Positions 25,040 through 34,582 of a stretch of 64,000 nucleotides of DNA are shown here, piece after piece. Position numbers and translations under genes: made by a program. Numbering within the stretch: position 1 is the first letter of the stretch; each line of letters begins with the position of its first letter. The notes under the pieces are model-generated. The model was given only the letters and a program-made list of their open reading frames with translations, was not told the DNA's origin and did no database searches. The stretch comes from Tritrichomonas musculus (taxonomy: Eukaryota > Parabasalia > Tritrichomonadida > Tritrichomonadidae): positions 3,348,001-3,412,000 of the forward strand of contig JAPFFF010000003.1 in the NCBI GenBank assembly GCA_039105265.1, in the 5' to 3' direction.

Positions 25040-27043
25040 ATGAATGTTCGAGAATTCATTGAAAAAAAGAAAAAGATGCAAGAGTATCTTTTAGAGTTCA
25101 TTGAAAGAGAAGATGAAGAAGAAGAAAACTTTTTAAACTTTCAAGATTTTTGTGATTATCAAAACGTTACTATGAATAAGCATGAGATGAAAGCACTACT
25201 TTATTTAATAATCAAAATAGCAGACAATCATCATCGAACCAACAATTTTTTTGCGAAAATTGAACAAATTCTCATCAAGATCAAAGAAGCAATTATGAAA
25301 TTCTTTTCAAATTCAGAAATTTTCAAAATTTTCAAAAGTAACAAGAGACTTCTTCTGTTTCTTATTGAAGAAAAAATGATAACAATTGATGAAAATATTC
25401 ATTCTGATATGATGCAAAATAAAATGGCAGAAAATTACTATTCTGAATATTTTTCACTTGAAATTAAACAAATGGAAGAAGAGGAAGAAATAAATGAATT
25501 CAGTAAAGAAGAAATTGAGATTTTCAAAGAAAAAAGAAAGATGGGTGAAAATGATGACGAAGTTTGCGAAATGATCCGAAAAGACTTGATTGAAGAATTC
25601 ATTACATATGTCAAAAAAACTAATTCTTCAATTAAAAAATTCATCAAGCCGTCAATTTTTGAAACAAACTCTTTTTTACTAAAGAATCAAAATGTAACAT
25701 TGATTGAATATGCAGCATTTTTTGGTTCAATACAAATTTTCAGATATTTGTATAAAAATGGATGCAAACTGACAGAATCATTATGGCTTTATGCAATTCA
25801 TGGTGATGATGCCGAAATAATTTCCATTCTTGAAGAGAATGAAATTCAACCTCCTGACGATTCATTTGATGAATGCATTAAAGAAAGTATAAAATGTCAT
25901 CACAATCATATTGTGAATTATTTTTTAAATAATTATATGAATGGAAATCATGAAAAAATTGATTTCAAACAAAACTTCAATGACAATATTGCCTCATATT
26001 TCTTTCATTATTATAATTTTTCGTATTTTCCAAATGAATGCTTTCTTAACAAGAATGTTTTTTATGTATTTTGTTATGCATGCAAATATGATTATTATCC
26101 AATAGTCAAATGTTTAATTGAAGCAAATAGAATAGATGTAAATGAAAAAATAATTCAGACATTGATATTTTTATACAATTCCAATATTATAATTTGTAAT
26201 GAAATTTTAATTTGAATCAATGAATGATATTTTGAATCAATTATTTAAATGAAATTTAAAGAAATTTTTTATAGAACGCCATTATATTTCGCAGGAATAA
26301 ATGATAATCAGGAAATCATTAAATTTTTGCTGTCAGATGAAAGAATTCAAATAGGATCAAGATGTTTCAAGGAATGTTATAAATTAACTGAGATATCTAT
26401 TCCACCTTTTATCAATTCGATTGGTGCTTTTGCCTTCTATGATTGCTCATCATTGAAGCAAATATCAATTCCTTCATCAATAACTTCAATTGAAGAAGGT
26501 GTTTTTAGAAGATGTAAATCCTTGACAAAAATAACAATACCATCTTCTGTAAAATCAATTGGAAAAGGTGCTTTTTATGAATGTGAATCTTTATCTAATG
26601 TAACAATTCCATCATCTGTAACATTTATTGATGAATGTGCTTTCAATGGATGTTTTTCACTAAAAGAAATAAAAATTCCTTCATCTATAACGATAATTAA
26701 AGAGGGAACCTTCAGAAGATGTACATCTTTGATTCAAGTATCACTGCCTTCTTCAATTGTCACAATAGAATCTTATGCTTTTAATATGTGTCGTTCATTG
26801 AAGGAAATAGTAATTCCTTCATCTGTTACTTTTATTGGTTTTAATGCGTTCAGTCTTTGTTCATCATTAGTAAAAATAACAATTCCATCTTCAGTAATAA
26901 CTCTTGGATCAGGGTGTTTTGATGGATGTATATCATTGGATAAAAAATCAATTCCAAAATCTCTAATTGAAGATCAGAGTCAATTATATGATCAATGTTT
27001 ATCAATACCAGAAATAATAATTTCTTCCTCTATATTAATATAA
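25040..27043 (+). pseudogene. Broken DUF3447/ankyrin plus BspA-like LRR gene
   Basis: Two consecutive reading frames, 25040-26215 (391 aa) and 26249-27043 (264 aa), are in the same frame and together make one familiar trichomonad protein. The first has the DUF3447-type N-terminal domain (ADNHHRTNNFFAKIEQIL, EIFKIFKSNKRLLLFLIEE) and decayed ankyrin repeats (IEYAAFFGSIQIFRYLYKNG). The second resumes inside an ankyrin repeat (RTPLYFAGINDNQEIIKFLL) and passes directly into about nine 23-residue BspA/TpLRR repeats of the form IPSSVTSIGxxAFxxCxSL. Three in-frame stops (26213, 26225, 26246) separate them. I read it as a recently inactivated family member; alternatively the second part could be translated alone from the ATG at 26249. 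The family is large in trichomonads and of unclear, possibly adhesive or scaffolding, role. Confidence 0.8.
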
Positions 27044-27212
27044 TTATTTTTGAGCTATTTCTATATTCAGAACTATTACAAGAACAAATTAATCATATGA
27101 AAAATGATATTTTTTATAAACCGAATGAATAAAATTTTATTTTCGAGATTTATTTTATAATTCTATTATACAAATGCATGGCTTTCCATTTTTATTTGGT
27201 TTTATTGTGTCT

Positions 27213-27261
27213 ATTGTTGTAGCAATGTTTATATTTTTTTAACAAAAATTGCTACAACAAT
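27213..27261. repeat. 14-bp hairpin downstream of the BspA pseudogene
   Basis: ATTGTTGTAGCAAT (27213-27226) and its exact reverse complement at 27248-27261 flank a 21-base loop. Confidence 0.65.
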
Positions 27262-27695
27262 CAAAGTATAAATGCATTATTACAATGATTAAATAAATAC
27301 CTAATTTTAAATAAATAATTCCGAAAGCTTCAAGATAAAAGAGTGCACAAAATGTGTGACAAAAATTTTTAAAAATTTTTGAATTTATTATGGCAAAATC
27401 TCAGTTTATGCCATATTATGTTTTGAGAATGTAATGTTTAATGGCTTTTTTATTATTTTTATATGCATAAAACAGAGTTAAGAATCTTAAGATTTTTTTC
27501 AATGTCTTATATTGATTATTATTTTCAATCCTATTCAACCAAGCAATAAACTTATGAAATTAAAGAGTATTCTTTTTGAAAAAATAGAGATTTAAAAAAA
27601 AAAAAAAAAAAATCAAGCAAATTTAAGATTTTTTCGTTTTTTTAATTGGTAGATAAATTATATTCAAATTTTTGAGGAAAAATGATCAAATTTTA

Positions 27696-27700
27696 TCATT
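27696..27700 (+). promoter_or_regulatory. TCATT initiator of the SH3 gene
   Basis: TCATT lies 5 bases before the ATG at 27706. Confidence 0.5.
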
Positions 27701-27705
27701 GGTAA

Positions 27706-28938
27706 ATGAATGCTACAATGAAATTTATTGATAAAATGGAGCCAATTGTCAAAGCAAGACAAAATTATGATGTAATTACCAAAGAATGCCAATTGTATCT
27801 TCAGTCTTTACAAAAATTTCAAGTTGCCTTTAAAAATCTTTCTGATTTAGATATACCTGAAGTTCCTACAATACCTAATACATCTTTTGATAGAGTGGTC
27901 AATGAGCATTTAAATTCTCTTCTTCGGTTTAGTCAAGCTTTTAAAGATTTCACAATCTCTTTACAAGATGATTGCCAAACATTTGAAAAAATTTTTCAAT
28001 TACGTCAAAATCAAAGAGATAGTAAGGATAACGATATAAAAACGTTAAATAATAATATATTTAGTTTATTAGATAAAAATAATCAAGGCAGCATACCTGA
28101 TCTTTATGATCAATTATATAAAAAAACGGCAGCATTGAAAAAATTATGCAAGACCAAAAATTGCCCAAAAAATGACATAATGGATGCATATAATAATTAT
28201 TCAAAAGATCTCTTAGATTATAAATCAAAGAAATTTAAATTAAATAAAATGGTAGATAAAATGCAATCACTGATAGAGAATTATATTGAATCAATTAGAA
28301 CACTCGAATCTTCTTCCCGTGGACAGCTTGTTTCAGAAGGTTTAAGATCAATATCAATTCACTTAAATGATCTTGGTAACAATATTGGAAAATCTGTTTC
28401 ATCCCTTCGAGCAGAACATTTAGATTTTGATAATGATTTTAAAGCTTATAGAGAGTTTTTAAATATTGAATTTACCAACATACAATTTGCGCCTTTTAAT
28501 TCATATAGCCCAGTAAGATCCCCTGGTTCTATGCTACAAAAATCTGATGATGTCAACATTTATCCATATCAACACTATATTTTGCCAGAATATATTGCTC
28601 AGTTAAAAGCCGAATTTAAAGGCGAAAATGCAAATGAATTAACCGTTAGAAAAGGCCAAAAGGTAGGTGTTTTAACAGAAAAAGAACCATCTAAAGGTTG
28701 GACTTTGTGCAAAAATCTAGCATACAAAACATTTGGCTATATTCCAACAGATTTCTTAGAAAAAGTTGGGCAGGGAATTGTTGTAGTGAAGAATGATTTA
28801 AATATTGATGGATTTGACGGTTATTCTGGAAAAATTTTATCATATATTTCAAATGATGGTGAAGATAAGATTTTATGTGAAGATTATTGCGGAAAGCGCG
28901 CATCTGTTCCGCTTTGCGATGTCATTGTTTTATACTAA
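27706..28938 (+). CDS. SH3-domain protein with helical (BAR-like) N terminus
   Basis: The 410-residue protein has a long helical N-terminal region (about 1-265), rich in charged heptads, that resembles BAR/F-BAR-type membrane-bending domains in size and make-up; BAR identity is an inference. An SH3 domain follows at about residues 300-350 (LKAEFKGENANELTVRKGQ, GWTLCKN, GYIPTDFLEKV), with the ALYDY-type start degenerate (AEFKG) but the GW and P..Y/F ligand positions present. A further beta-rich segment of about 55 residues closes the chain and may be a second, diverged SH3-like fold. Such proteins usually link membrane curvature to actin or endocytosis. The start is supported by a TCATT initiator. 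Confidence 0.75.
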   Translation: MNATMKFIDKMEPIVKARQNYDVITKECQLYLQSLQKFQVAFKNLSDLDIPEVPTIPNTSFDRVVNEHLNSLLRFSQAFKDFTISLQDDCQTFEKIFQLRQNQRDSKDNDIKTLNNNIFSLLDKNNQGSIPDLYDQLYKKTAALKKLCKTKNCPKNDIMDAYNNYSKDLLDYKSKKFKLNKMVDKMQSLIENYIESIRTLESSSRGQLVSEGLRSISIHLNDLGNNIGKSVSSLRAEHLDFDNDFKAYREFLNIEFTNIQFAPFNSYSPVRSPGSMLQKSDDVNIYPYQHYILPEYIAQLKAEFKGENANELTVRKGQKVGVLTEKEPSKGWTLCKNLAYKTFGYIPTDFLEKVGQGIVVVKNDLNIDGFDGYSGKILSYISNDGEDKILCEDYCGKRASVPLCDVIVLY

Positions 28939-29855
28939 ATTTTCATTTTTAATCATTTTGGTTTTTGATCTTACTTTTGAATTAATTGATAATGCTTTTG
29001 TCATGCATATCTATCGATGCTAGATTTCCAAATAGGAAAAAAGTATAATTAATTTTCATAATAAAAAAGGAATTTTTTTTTTAAAATTGGAATTTCTGAA
29101 TAAACATATTATTAAAATATTTTCCTTTGGTTTTACAAAGTTGTGTTCAATGATGACTAGTTTTTATCAAAAATGTGAAAAAACAATAATTAACTTCATT
29201 GAATGTTTTGGCATCAATATAATATCAAAAGGCAGAATAATTTATACGCACAATATTGGGTTTAAATTTTTTTGTTTTCTTGTTAATAATGATAATATGA
29301 TATAGTAAAAAATAATGAAATGTGATTTAAAATAAAATATAATTTGACCGTTTATTTTTATTTTTGATCAATTATTAGTTTTAATTGTCTAGTAATACGT
29401 TTATAATTAATTTCTATTATAATGATATATTAATTAAAAAAAATAAATCATGGTAAAAATTAAAACTTTTGACTTCACACTTTTTTTGGTTGTATTGCGA
29501 TTTGAAAACAAAACTATTGAAATTTTTTTTTTATTTAATTGAAAATTTAATAGCATACCCAAAGAAAAATTAAGTTAAGTTTCACCTTTATTTATGAAAA
29601 AGTTTTCATATTATTGATATATAATGTGGAGAAAAAAACTTTAGAGATTTTTATCGCCAATTGTGTTAATAAGAATATTCCATTACTATATCCCAGCAAT
29701 AGCAATTTTGAAAACTTTTTCTGAAATGTTTGTGAAATTTTTATTTGAAGATTTTCATTTCAAATAAATATTAACCAACTGTTTTTCATTTTCTTTTTGA
29801 AATTTATCGGTTTATATTTTAAACTTTTCATATCACTTTATAATTCGTACATCAA
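28939..29855. other. AT-rich spacer upstream of 14-3-3
   Basis: No convincing gene. The frame at 29087-29305 begins at a TTG and has unremarkable composition. TCACT at 29833-29837 could be the 14-3-3 initiator. Confidence 0.6.
29833..29837 (+). promoter_or_regulatory. TCACT initiator candidate for 14-3-3
   Basis: TCACT is 18 bases before the ATG; a second candidate, TCAAATG, overlaps the start itself (29853-29859). Confidence 0.4.
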
Positions 29856-30578
29856 ATGTCATCAGAACGTGAAGTAACTCTTTTCATGGCCCAGATCCTT
29901 GACCAGACTGATCGCCACCAAGATATGGTTGATGCAATGAAGAAGGTAATTCAACTTGACGCCAACCTTAACTCCGATGAACGCAACCTTCTTTCTGTTG
30001 CTTACAAGAACATTGTTGGATCACGTCGTAACGGTCTCCGTATGATTGCTGCAATCATTGAACACGAAGAAGGACGTGGAAACACAGCACGTGTTGAACA
30101 ACTTAACCAATACAGAGCCACAATATTAGCTGAACTCGAAAAGTACTGCAACGAACTTATCGGACTTGTTGACACACAACTCCTTCCAGCTGCCAAAGAT
30201 GCAGAATCACGCGTCTTTTACGAAAAGCTTAAGGCAGACTACTACCGTTATATCTGCGAATCCAAACCAGAAAACGAAAAGACAGAACCAGCCAACAAGG
30301 CTAAGCAATGCTACGAGAATGCTCTCGAAATTGCTAAGAATGAAATCCCACCAAGCCGTCCAACATCCCTTGGTCTCATTCTCAACTATTCTGTTTTCCT
30401 TTACGAAATCATTGGCCAAAAGCAAGAAGCAATTGAACTTGCTCAAAAGACATACAATGATTGCTCAACAACAGTTGATGATAACTCTGATAACTCATAT
30501 TCAGAAGCTACCATGATTCTTCAACTTCTTCGTGATAATGTTTCTCTTTGGACCCAAGATGCAGAACAAGCAGAGTAA
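29856..30578 (+). CDS. 14-3-3 protein
   Basis: This 240-residue 14-3-3 adaptor binds phosphoserine/threonine motifs and controls cell cycle, signalling and metabolism as a dimer in the cytosol. Family hallmarks are visible: LDANLNSDERNLLSVAYKN with the conserved VGSRR, YYRYICE in the central groove, and GLILNYSVFLYEI with the last helices TMILQLLRDNVSLWT. The groove residues K (YKN), R (SRR) and R-Y (YYRY) are kept. The C terminus is short and acidic (DAEQAE). Codon use is clearly GC-richer than in neighbours, typical of an abundant protein. The stop overlaps TAAA, the trichomonad polyadenylation-type signal. Confidence 0.97.
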   Translation: MSSEREVTLFMAQILDQTDRHQDMVDAMKKVIQLDANLNSDERNLLSVAYKNIVGSRRNGLRMIAAIIEHEEGRGNTARVEQLNQYRATILAELEKYCNELIGLVDTQLLPAAKDAESRVFYEKLKADYYRYICESKPENEKTEPANKAKQCYENALEIAKNEIPPSRPTSLGLILNYSVFLYEIIGQKQEAIELAQKTYNDCSTTVDDNSDNSYSEATMILQLLRDNVSLWTQDAEQAE

Positions 30579-31291
30579 AAGTTTTCTTGATTTTTACATT
30601 TTTATACTTTTTTTTAGTTATTTATATATATTATATACTGATATGTTTTACGATAGCTTTATTCAATTTTAAGATTATAATTTCAATTGTTTAATTCAAT
30701 TTTAGATTTTCCCATGATATTCAAAGTTTTTCAAAGTTTTTTTTTTCATAGAAGATGAATTGAATTATATTAATTCAATGTAAGATATATGTTTTTATGA
30801 AATGCAAAATTCATTAAAGACTTTAGATAAATTAATCATTTTGGTATTTTATAAAAATTTGTATTGCATTCAAAAAGTAGACTTTTCTTTCCAATTTATA
30901 TCTTTGCCAGCATTTCATATAATCAAAGCATTATTAATTATTTAATTTATACTATATTAAACAATTGGAAATCTAAAATATTTTATATAACTTTTTAGTC
31001 AATTTGGCGATGCTAAATGGATTTTCTGCGTTGGCATCTCTTGTTCCTAGAATTTAAGTTAATTATTAAAATATATAAAATAATTATTTTATGTTTGGTG
31101 GTTTTTTTAAAATATTATTATTTTTTTGATTTACATAAAATAAAATAGTAATTATCTTTTTCTTTGTTTTTTTGTTTTTTGCGTTTTTGTTATCAGTCAT
31201 TTATATGATATATAGTGAATGCATTTATGTTATTCATGGAAAAGAATTCATTATAAAAAATATTATAATCATTTTTGGGATATAAATTTGA

Positions 31292-31390
31292 GAGTACACA
31301 CCAATAAGGAGTACACATTCTATTCAATTTTTTTGTAAAAGTACAGAGAACAGAGGCACATGTAAAAAGTACACACATAAGAGTACATTA
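31292..31390 (+). repeat. Cluster of AGTACACA repeats
   Basis: AGTACACA occurs at 31293-31300, 31310-31317 and 31369-31376, with partial copies (AGTACA) between and after. This irregular cluster abuts the left end of the 31384-32639 element. Confidence 0.5.
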
Positions 31391-31449
31391 TCTGAAAAAA
31401 TTATGTGAGATATCACAATTAAAAATTTTCGGTAGACTTTTTTTTGGAC

Positions 31450-31509
31450 AAAATCGGCACCTTTTACAATAACCGTTTTTTGTAAAGTCCAAAATCGGCA
31501 CCTTTTACA
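31450..31509 (+). repeat. 19-bp direct repeat
   Basis: AAAATCGGCACCTTTTACA occurs at 31450-31468 and again, identical, at 31491-31509, just inside the left end of the 1.26-kb element. It may be a transposase-binding subterminal repeat. Confidence 0.6.
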
Positions 31510-31618
31510 TCAAATAAACATTCAAAATCAATTTTATACAAAAATGAAAATAAAAAAAATAAAATAATTATATATAAATGTTTATTAAAATAGAATTATG
31601 ATAATATTTGGATTAGTT

Positions 31619-32099
31619 TTAAGGGACTAGTTTCCAATTTGAATTAAAATATTCTATGTGTTCTCACAAAAAAAAGTTTTTTTTTTTTTGACTGAAAAAT
31701 TTATTAAATAGTTTGATCTAGATTTTAATATTCATATATTATTTTATTTATATATCAAATATGTTAGGTTCATAAAAAAACTTGATAATATAATAAATTT
31801 CTATTGTAAAATCATTTTACTCAAATGAAAAAACGAAATATTTTTTTATTATTTTTATAAATTATTATTTATCAATTTATTCTATATTTTTTTTAATTAA
31901 TATTTCTTACTAATTTTCATTTTAAAAAAAATAAATCCATTCAAAAAGTTGCCATATATAGTATAAAAATGATCGTTAAGGAGAAAAATTTATTATATTT
32001 GACCAAAACTTTTTCCGAAAAGCTATCTTTCAAAATTTTATTCTATGAGTTCATTCAATATTGATAAGTTTACAAAAAAATTGGAAACTAGTCCCTTAA
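31619..32099. mobile_element. 481-bp MITE with TTAA ends
   Basis: A 22-bp perfect inverted repeat (31619-31640 and 32078-32099) reads TTAAGGGACTAGTTTCCAAT and on. Because TTAA is self-complementary, the ends may be TTAA target duplications around 18-bp TIRs starting GGGACTAG, as in piggyBac-like elements; TA duplications of the Tc1/mariner type fit equally. The interior is AT-rich, with no coding capacity. It is nested in the 31384-32639 element, so it is the younger insertion. Confidence 0.65.
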
Positions 32100-32730
32100 T
32101 CTATTTTTTATATAATTATGAATAATAAATGAAAAAAAGAAAACTATCCAAAAGTATTCCTATAGAGTTAAATTGAACAATTCATATGAAAATAATTCAT
32201 TTGATTACTGCGAGCAAGGTCATACATGCGTGTATTAGCATTTCATTTCAATTTAATATCTGCCAGAAACAAAGACAAATAAAAATAATAGCTACATGAC
32301 TATTTTCTGGGCTTAATAGACATACTTTTGGCTACAAATCACTAAAAATGAAAAAAATTCTGATATAAAAAATAAGTTTTTTTGCTAATATGATATTCAA
32401 ATTAATGTACAGTGAATTGAGATTATGATCATGTAGAACACATCATCGATAAAAGTCTGTATTACCTCGAGCTTGCTGTATATATGAATGCTTTAATATA
32501 AAAAAAAATGATTTTCAATAGATAAATGGCCATACGTTTATTGTTTTTTTAACAAATTCTATTGATATATTTTGAATAGATAAATGGCCTGCTGATTTTG
32601 TCCTTTTTGGAGTCTACCAAATTTTCTTCAGATAATGTATTAGAGAATGCTTATTATAAAAAACATTATCAACTTATACTAAAATAATACGCTTATAATT
32701 TTTTTTAATCTAGAAAAAATATGATAAAAG

Positions 32731-32748
32731 CATGAGTAGCTACTCATG
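32731..32748. repeat. Perfect 18-bp palindrome
   Basis: CATGAGTAGCTACTCATG is its own reverse complement. It is the covarying sister of 23265-23282. Confidence 0.65.
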
Positions 32749-32805
32749 GTATTTTTTCAAAAGTGCAAAAAAGTTTCAAACTTTTTTTTCTGATGTACGA
32801 TACAA

Positions 32806-32828
32806 GGTCAATATTAACCTTAACCTCC
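32806..32828 (+). repeat. Dispersed 23-bp word, copy 2
   Basis: This reads GGT then CAATATTAACCTTAACCTCC; it matches 4248-4270 on the other strand at 22 of 23 positions. Here it lies about 95 bases before the coding relic at 32923. Confidence 0.55.
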
Positions 32829-32922
32829 GGGGTCAATAAGTATCGATGGCGATAAGTATTTCCCTTGAAATTGTAATATCGCATTCAATACTTTATTTGA
32901 TTGGCAAGCAATCTTTCGACTG

Positions 32923-33322
32923 ATGAACATTGGCAATCATCATAGCACAGAAGTGGCAGAATTGGCAGTAAGAGTCTTTGCTAGTCATAGGGGTAAACTG
33001 ATTTTGGGACATCCAGATGCTGACGAGGAGCATCAAGCAGTAGATCAGATTTTAATTGTGCTATGCGAATCTGAACTTTGGTTAATGGACGATCCAAAAC
33101 TTGATAAAACAAAAAATCTCTGGATGTTCACAACGTCACAATATATATTTTGTTCTAGGTGATTTTGACAAATTATCTTTAGCTAGTATTTTTTTGAAAA
33201 CTGCTTATGACTATTTTACTCAAACAGAAGATGAGAAAAAATTAGTAGACTGTTTTTATGATTCATTTTCGAATGAATTTATTCCTGGGAAACACTCAGG
33301 AAATATCAAAACAAAAGTCTAA
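32923..33322 (+). pseudogene. Unidentified coding relic
   Basis: Coding-like composition (Asp/Glu/Lys/Leu rich, less AT-biased than spacer) over about 400 bases, with overlapping reading frames, suggests an old, broken gene. I do not recognise the protein. It could be host DNA or part of the adjoining Polinton fossil; nothing decides between them. Confidence 0.35.
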
Positions 33323-33439
33323 CGTTCAAAGATACACAAATAAAATTTGCTACAAAAAGTCTTGGTGAATAAGCAAGTGCAGATTCCTCTAATACAAGAT
33401 ACAAATCTACTGCAGAATAAGCAAAAAGAAGAATATAAA

Positions 33440-34370
33440 TATATATCGTGACATCTTGCTGAATAAGGTTCGTCAAAAGTATATATCTTGTATGGGAAAA
33501 ATTAAAAACTAATAAAGTTAAAATTAATGAAGCTGGTGAAGATGAATATAAAAAGTTGTCTTCAGAAGATTATCAATTATTTTGATCAAATATTAACAAA
33601 ATTTTGAGGGATGTCGTTTAAATGATCAAGAATTTGATCTGGTGGAAGCGCGCTTCATTTTACTGTAATCAAGATGTAATCTATTCAGTTGGTGGATTTA
33701 TTCCAAAATTTTGTTCATATTCTGTTAATGGAGGGAGATGTATGACTGAATTTAATAAGAAATGGTTATCAAGGAGAAACTTGCATAATCTACAGATAGT
33801 TTATATCCTTCTGTAAATCATCGATTATATACAATTCAATGAAGCCTGTATTCCTTAGTTATAGGAATACAAAAGCATTTTCATTAATTGTTAAGAAAAC
33901 ATAAGAATGGAATTAAAATGATGATACTTTTGACGAAACTTATAAAATGATAGTTGAAAATATTTATTAAGAGGATCTCATTGAAATCTAAAAAATTGAT
34001 TTTTAATTGGAGCTGGGAAGAGAGAATGCATAATATATATAAAAAAAAATTCAAATGATCTTTGAGAAAAGGTTAGATTATAAAAGTCAAGGAAATCCTT
34101 TACACAATTTATACAACTATTCATGAATAGTTGTTATGGAAAAACTATTGAAAGGCCAATCGAAAAAGACTTTAAGTACATCAATGATCAAGAAACATTG
34201 GATAACTATTGGATCAACTTGATTAATAATTACAATATATGTTTCGAAGATGCTGAACTCCAAAATAATATCCATGCTGTACATATTCAAAGACCAATAG
34301 ATAAACATTTCAATTTTACATTGTTAAGTATCCATGTTTTACTAATGAGCATCCTTAAATGTTTCTAATC
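33440..34370 (+). mobile_element. Polinton/Maverick fossil: DNA polymerase B remnant
   Basis: Scattered short stretches resemble the protein-primed DNA polymerase B of trichomonad Maverick (Polinton) elements, in the expected order, including a GGRCM-type and an NSxYGK-type segment. The copy is broken many times (at least six breaks), lacks the other Polinton genes within the window, and looks old. Terminal inverted repeats were not identified. The boundaries are approximate. The region 34370-34582 shows nothing further. Confidence 0.5.
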
Positions 34371-34582
34371 ATGTTTTTAAAAAATAATTCAATTTTTGAT
34401 TCATTACCCTTGGTATGCCCTGAAGGCCTCTTGTGCATCCTTGAAAATAGGAATCATGATATCAGTTTATAAAAATATAAGAAATATTTATTGTTTTTTC
34501 TAATTGAGAATCAATAAAAAATTTAAATATATGAACAAATATGCAATGAAAAAATGAATAAAGATTTTCTAATTGTGGATCA

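Larger units (their letters stand above)
27044..27705. other. AT-rich spacer
   Basis: Apart from the 27213-27261 hairpin and a long A run near 27595-27611 I see nothing in it. Confidence 0.65.
31384..32639. mobile_element. 1.26-kb inverted-repeat element
   Basis: Three blocks at the left end return in mirror order and reverse complement at the right end: TACATTATCTGAA (31384-31396 versus 32627-32639), GGTAGACT (31431-31438 versus 32611-32618) and GGACAAAATC (31446-31455 versus 32594-32603). Spacing differs by an insertion or deletion near the outer block. The interior lacks any transposase frame. A smaller element (31619-32099) sits inside. Likely an old non-autonomous DNA transposon. Confidence 0.55.
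30579..32922. other. Repeat-rich spacer
   Basis: No gene. From 31292 to about 31390 the words AGTACACA/AGTACA recur. 31384-32639 is a large inverted-repeat element with a second element inside it. 32516-32592 holds a direct repeat AATAGATAAATGGCC, and 32731-32748 is a palindrome. 30579-31290 shows only AT-rich sequence. Confidence 0.6.

Noticed and set aside
29087-29305. 72-codon frame upstream of 14-3-3
   Set aside because: Starts at TTG, composition like the spacer, no initiator.
31292-31390. Telomere or centromere repeat
   Set aside because: Too few irregular units; better seen as a local repeat beside a transposon end.
34113-34134. 22-bp palindrome as a regulatory site
   Set aside because: It lies within the decayed Polinton polymerase, so symmetry is probably incidental; kept only as a comparison for the 23265/32731 pair.
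32923-34370. An intact new gene system next to the MITE nest
   Set aside because: Frames are short and broken and the second part resembles a Polinton polymerase; treated as fossil DNA.
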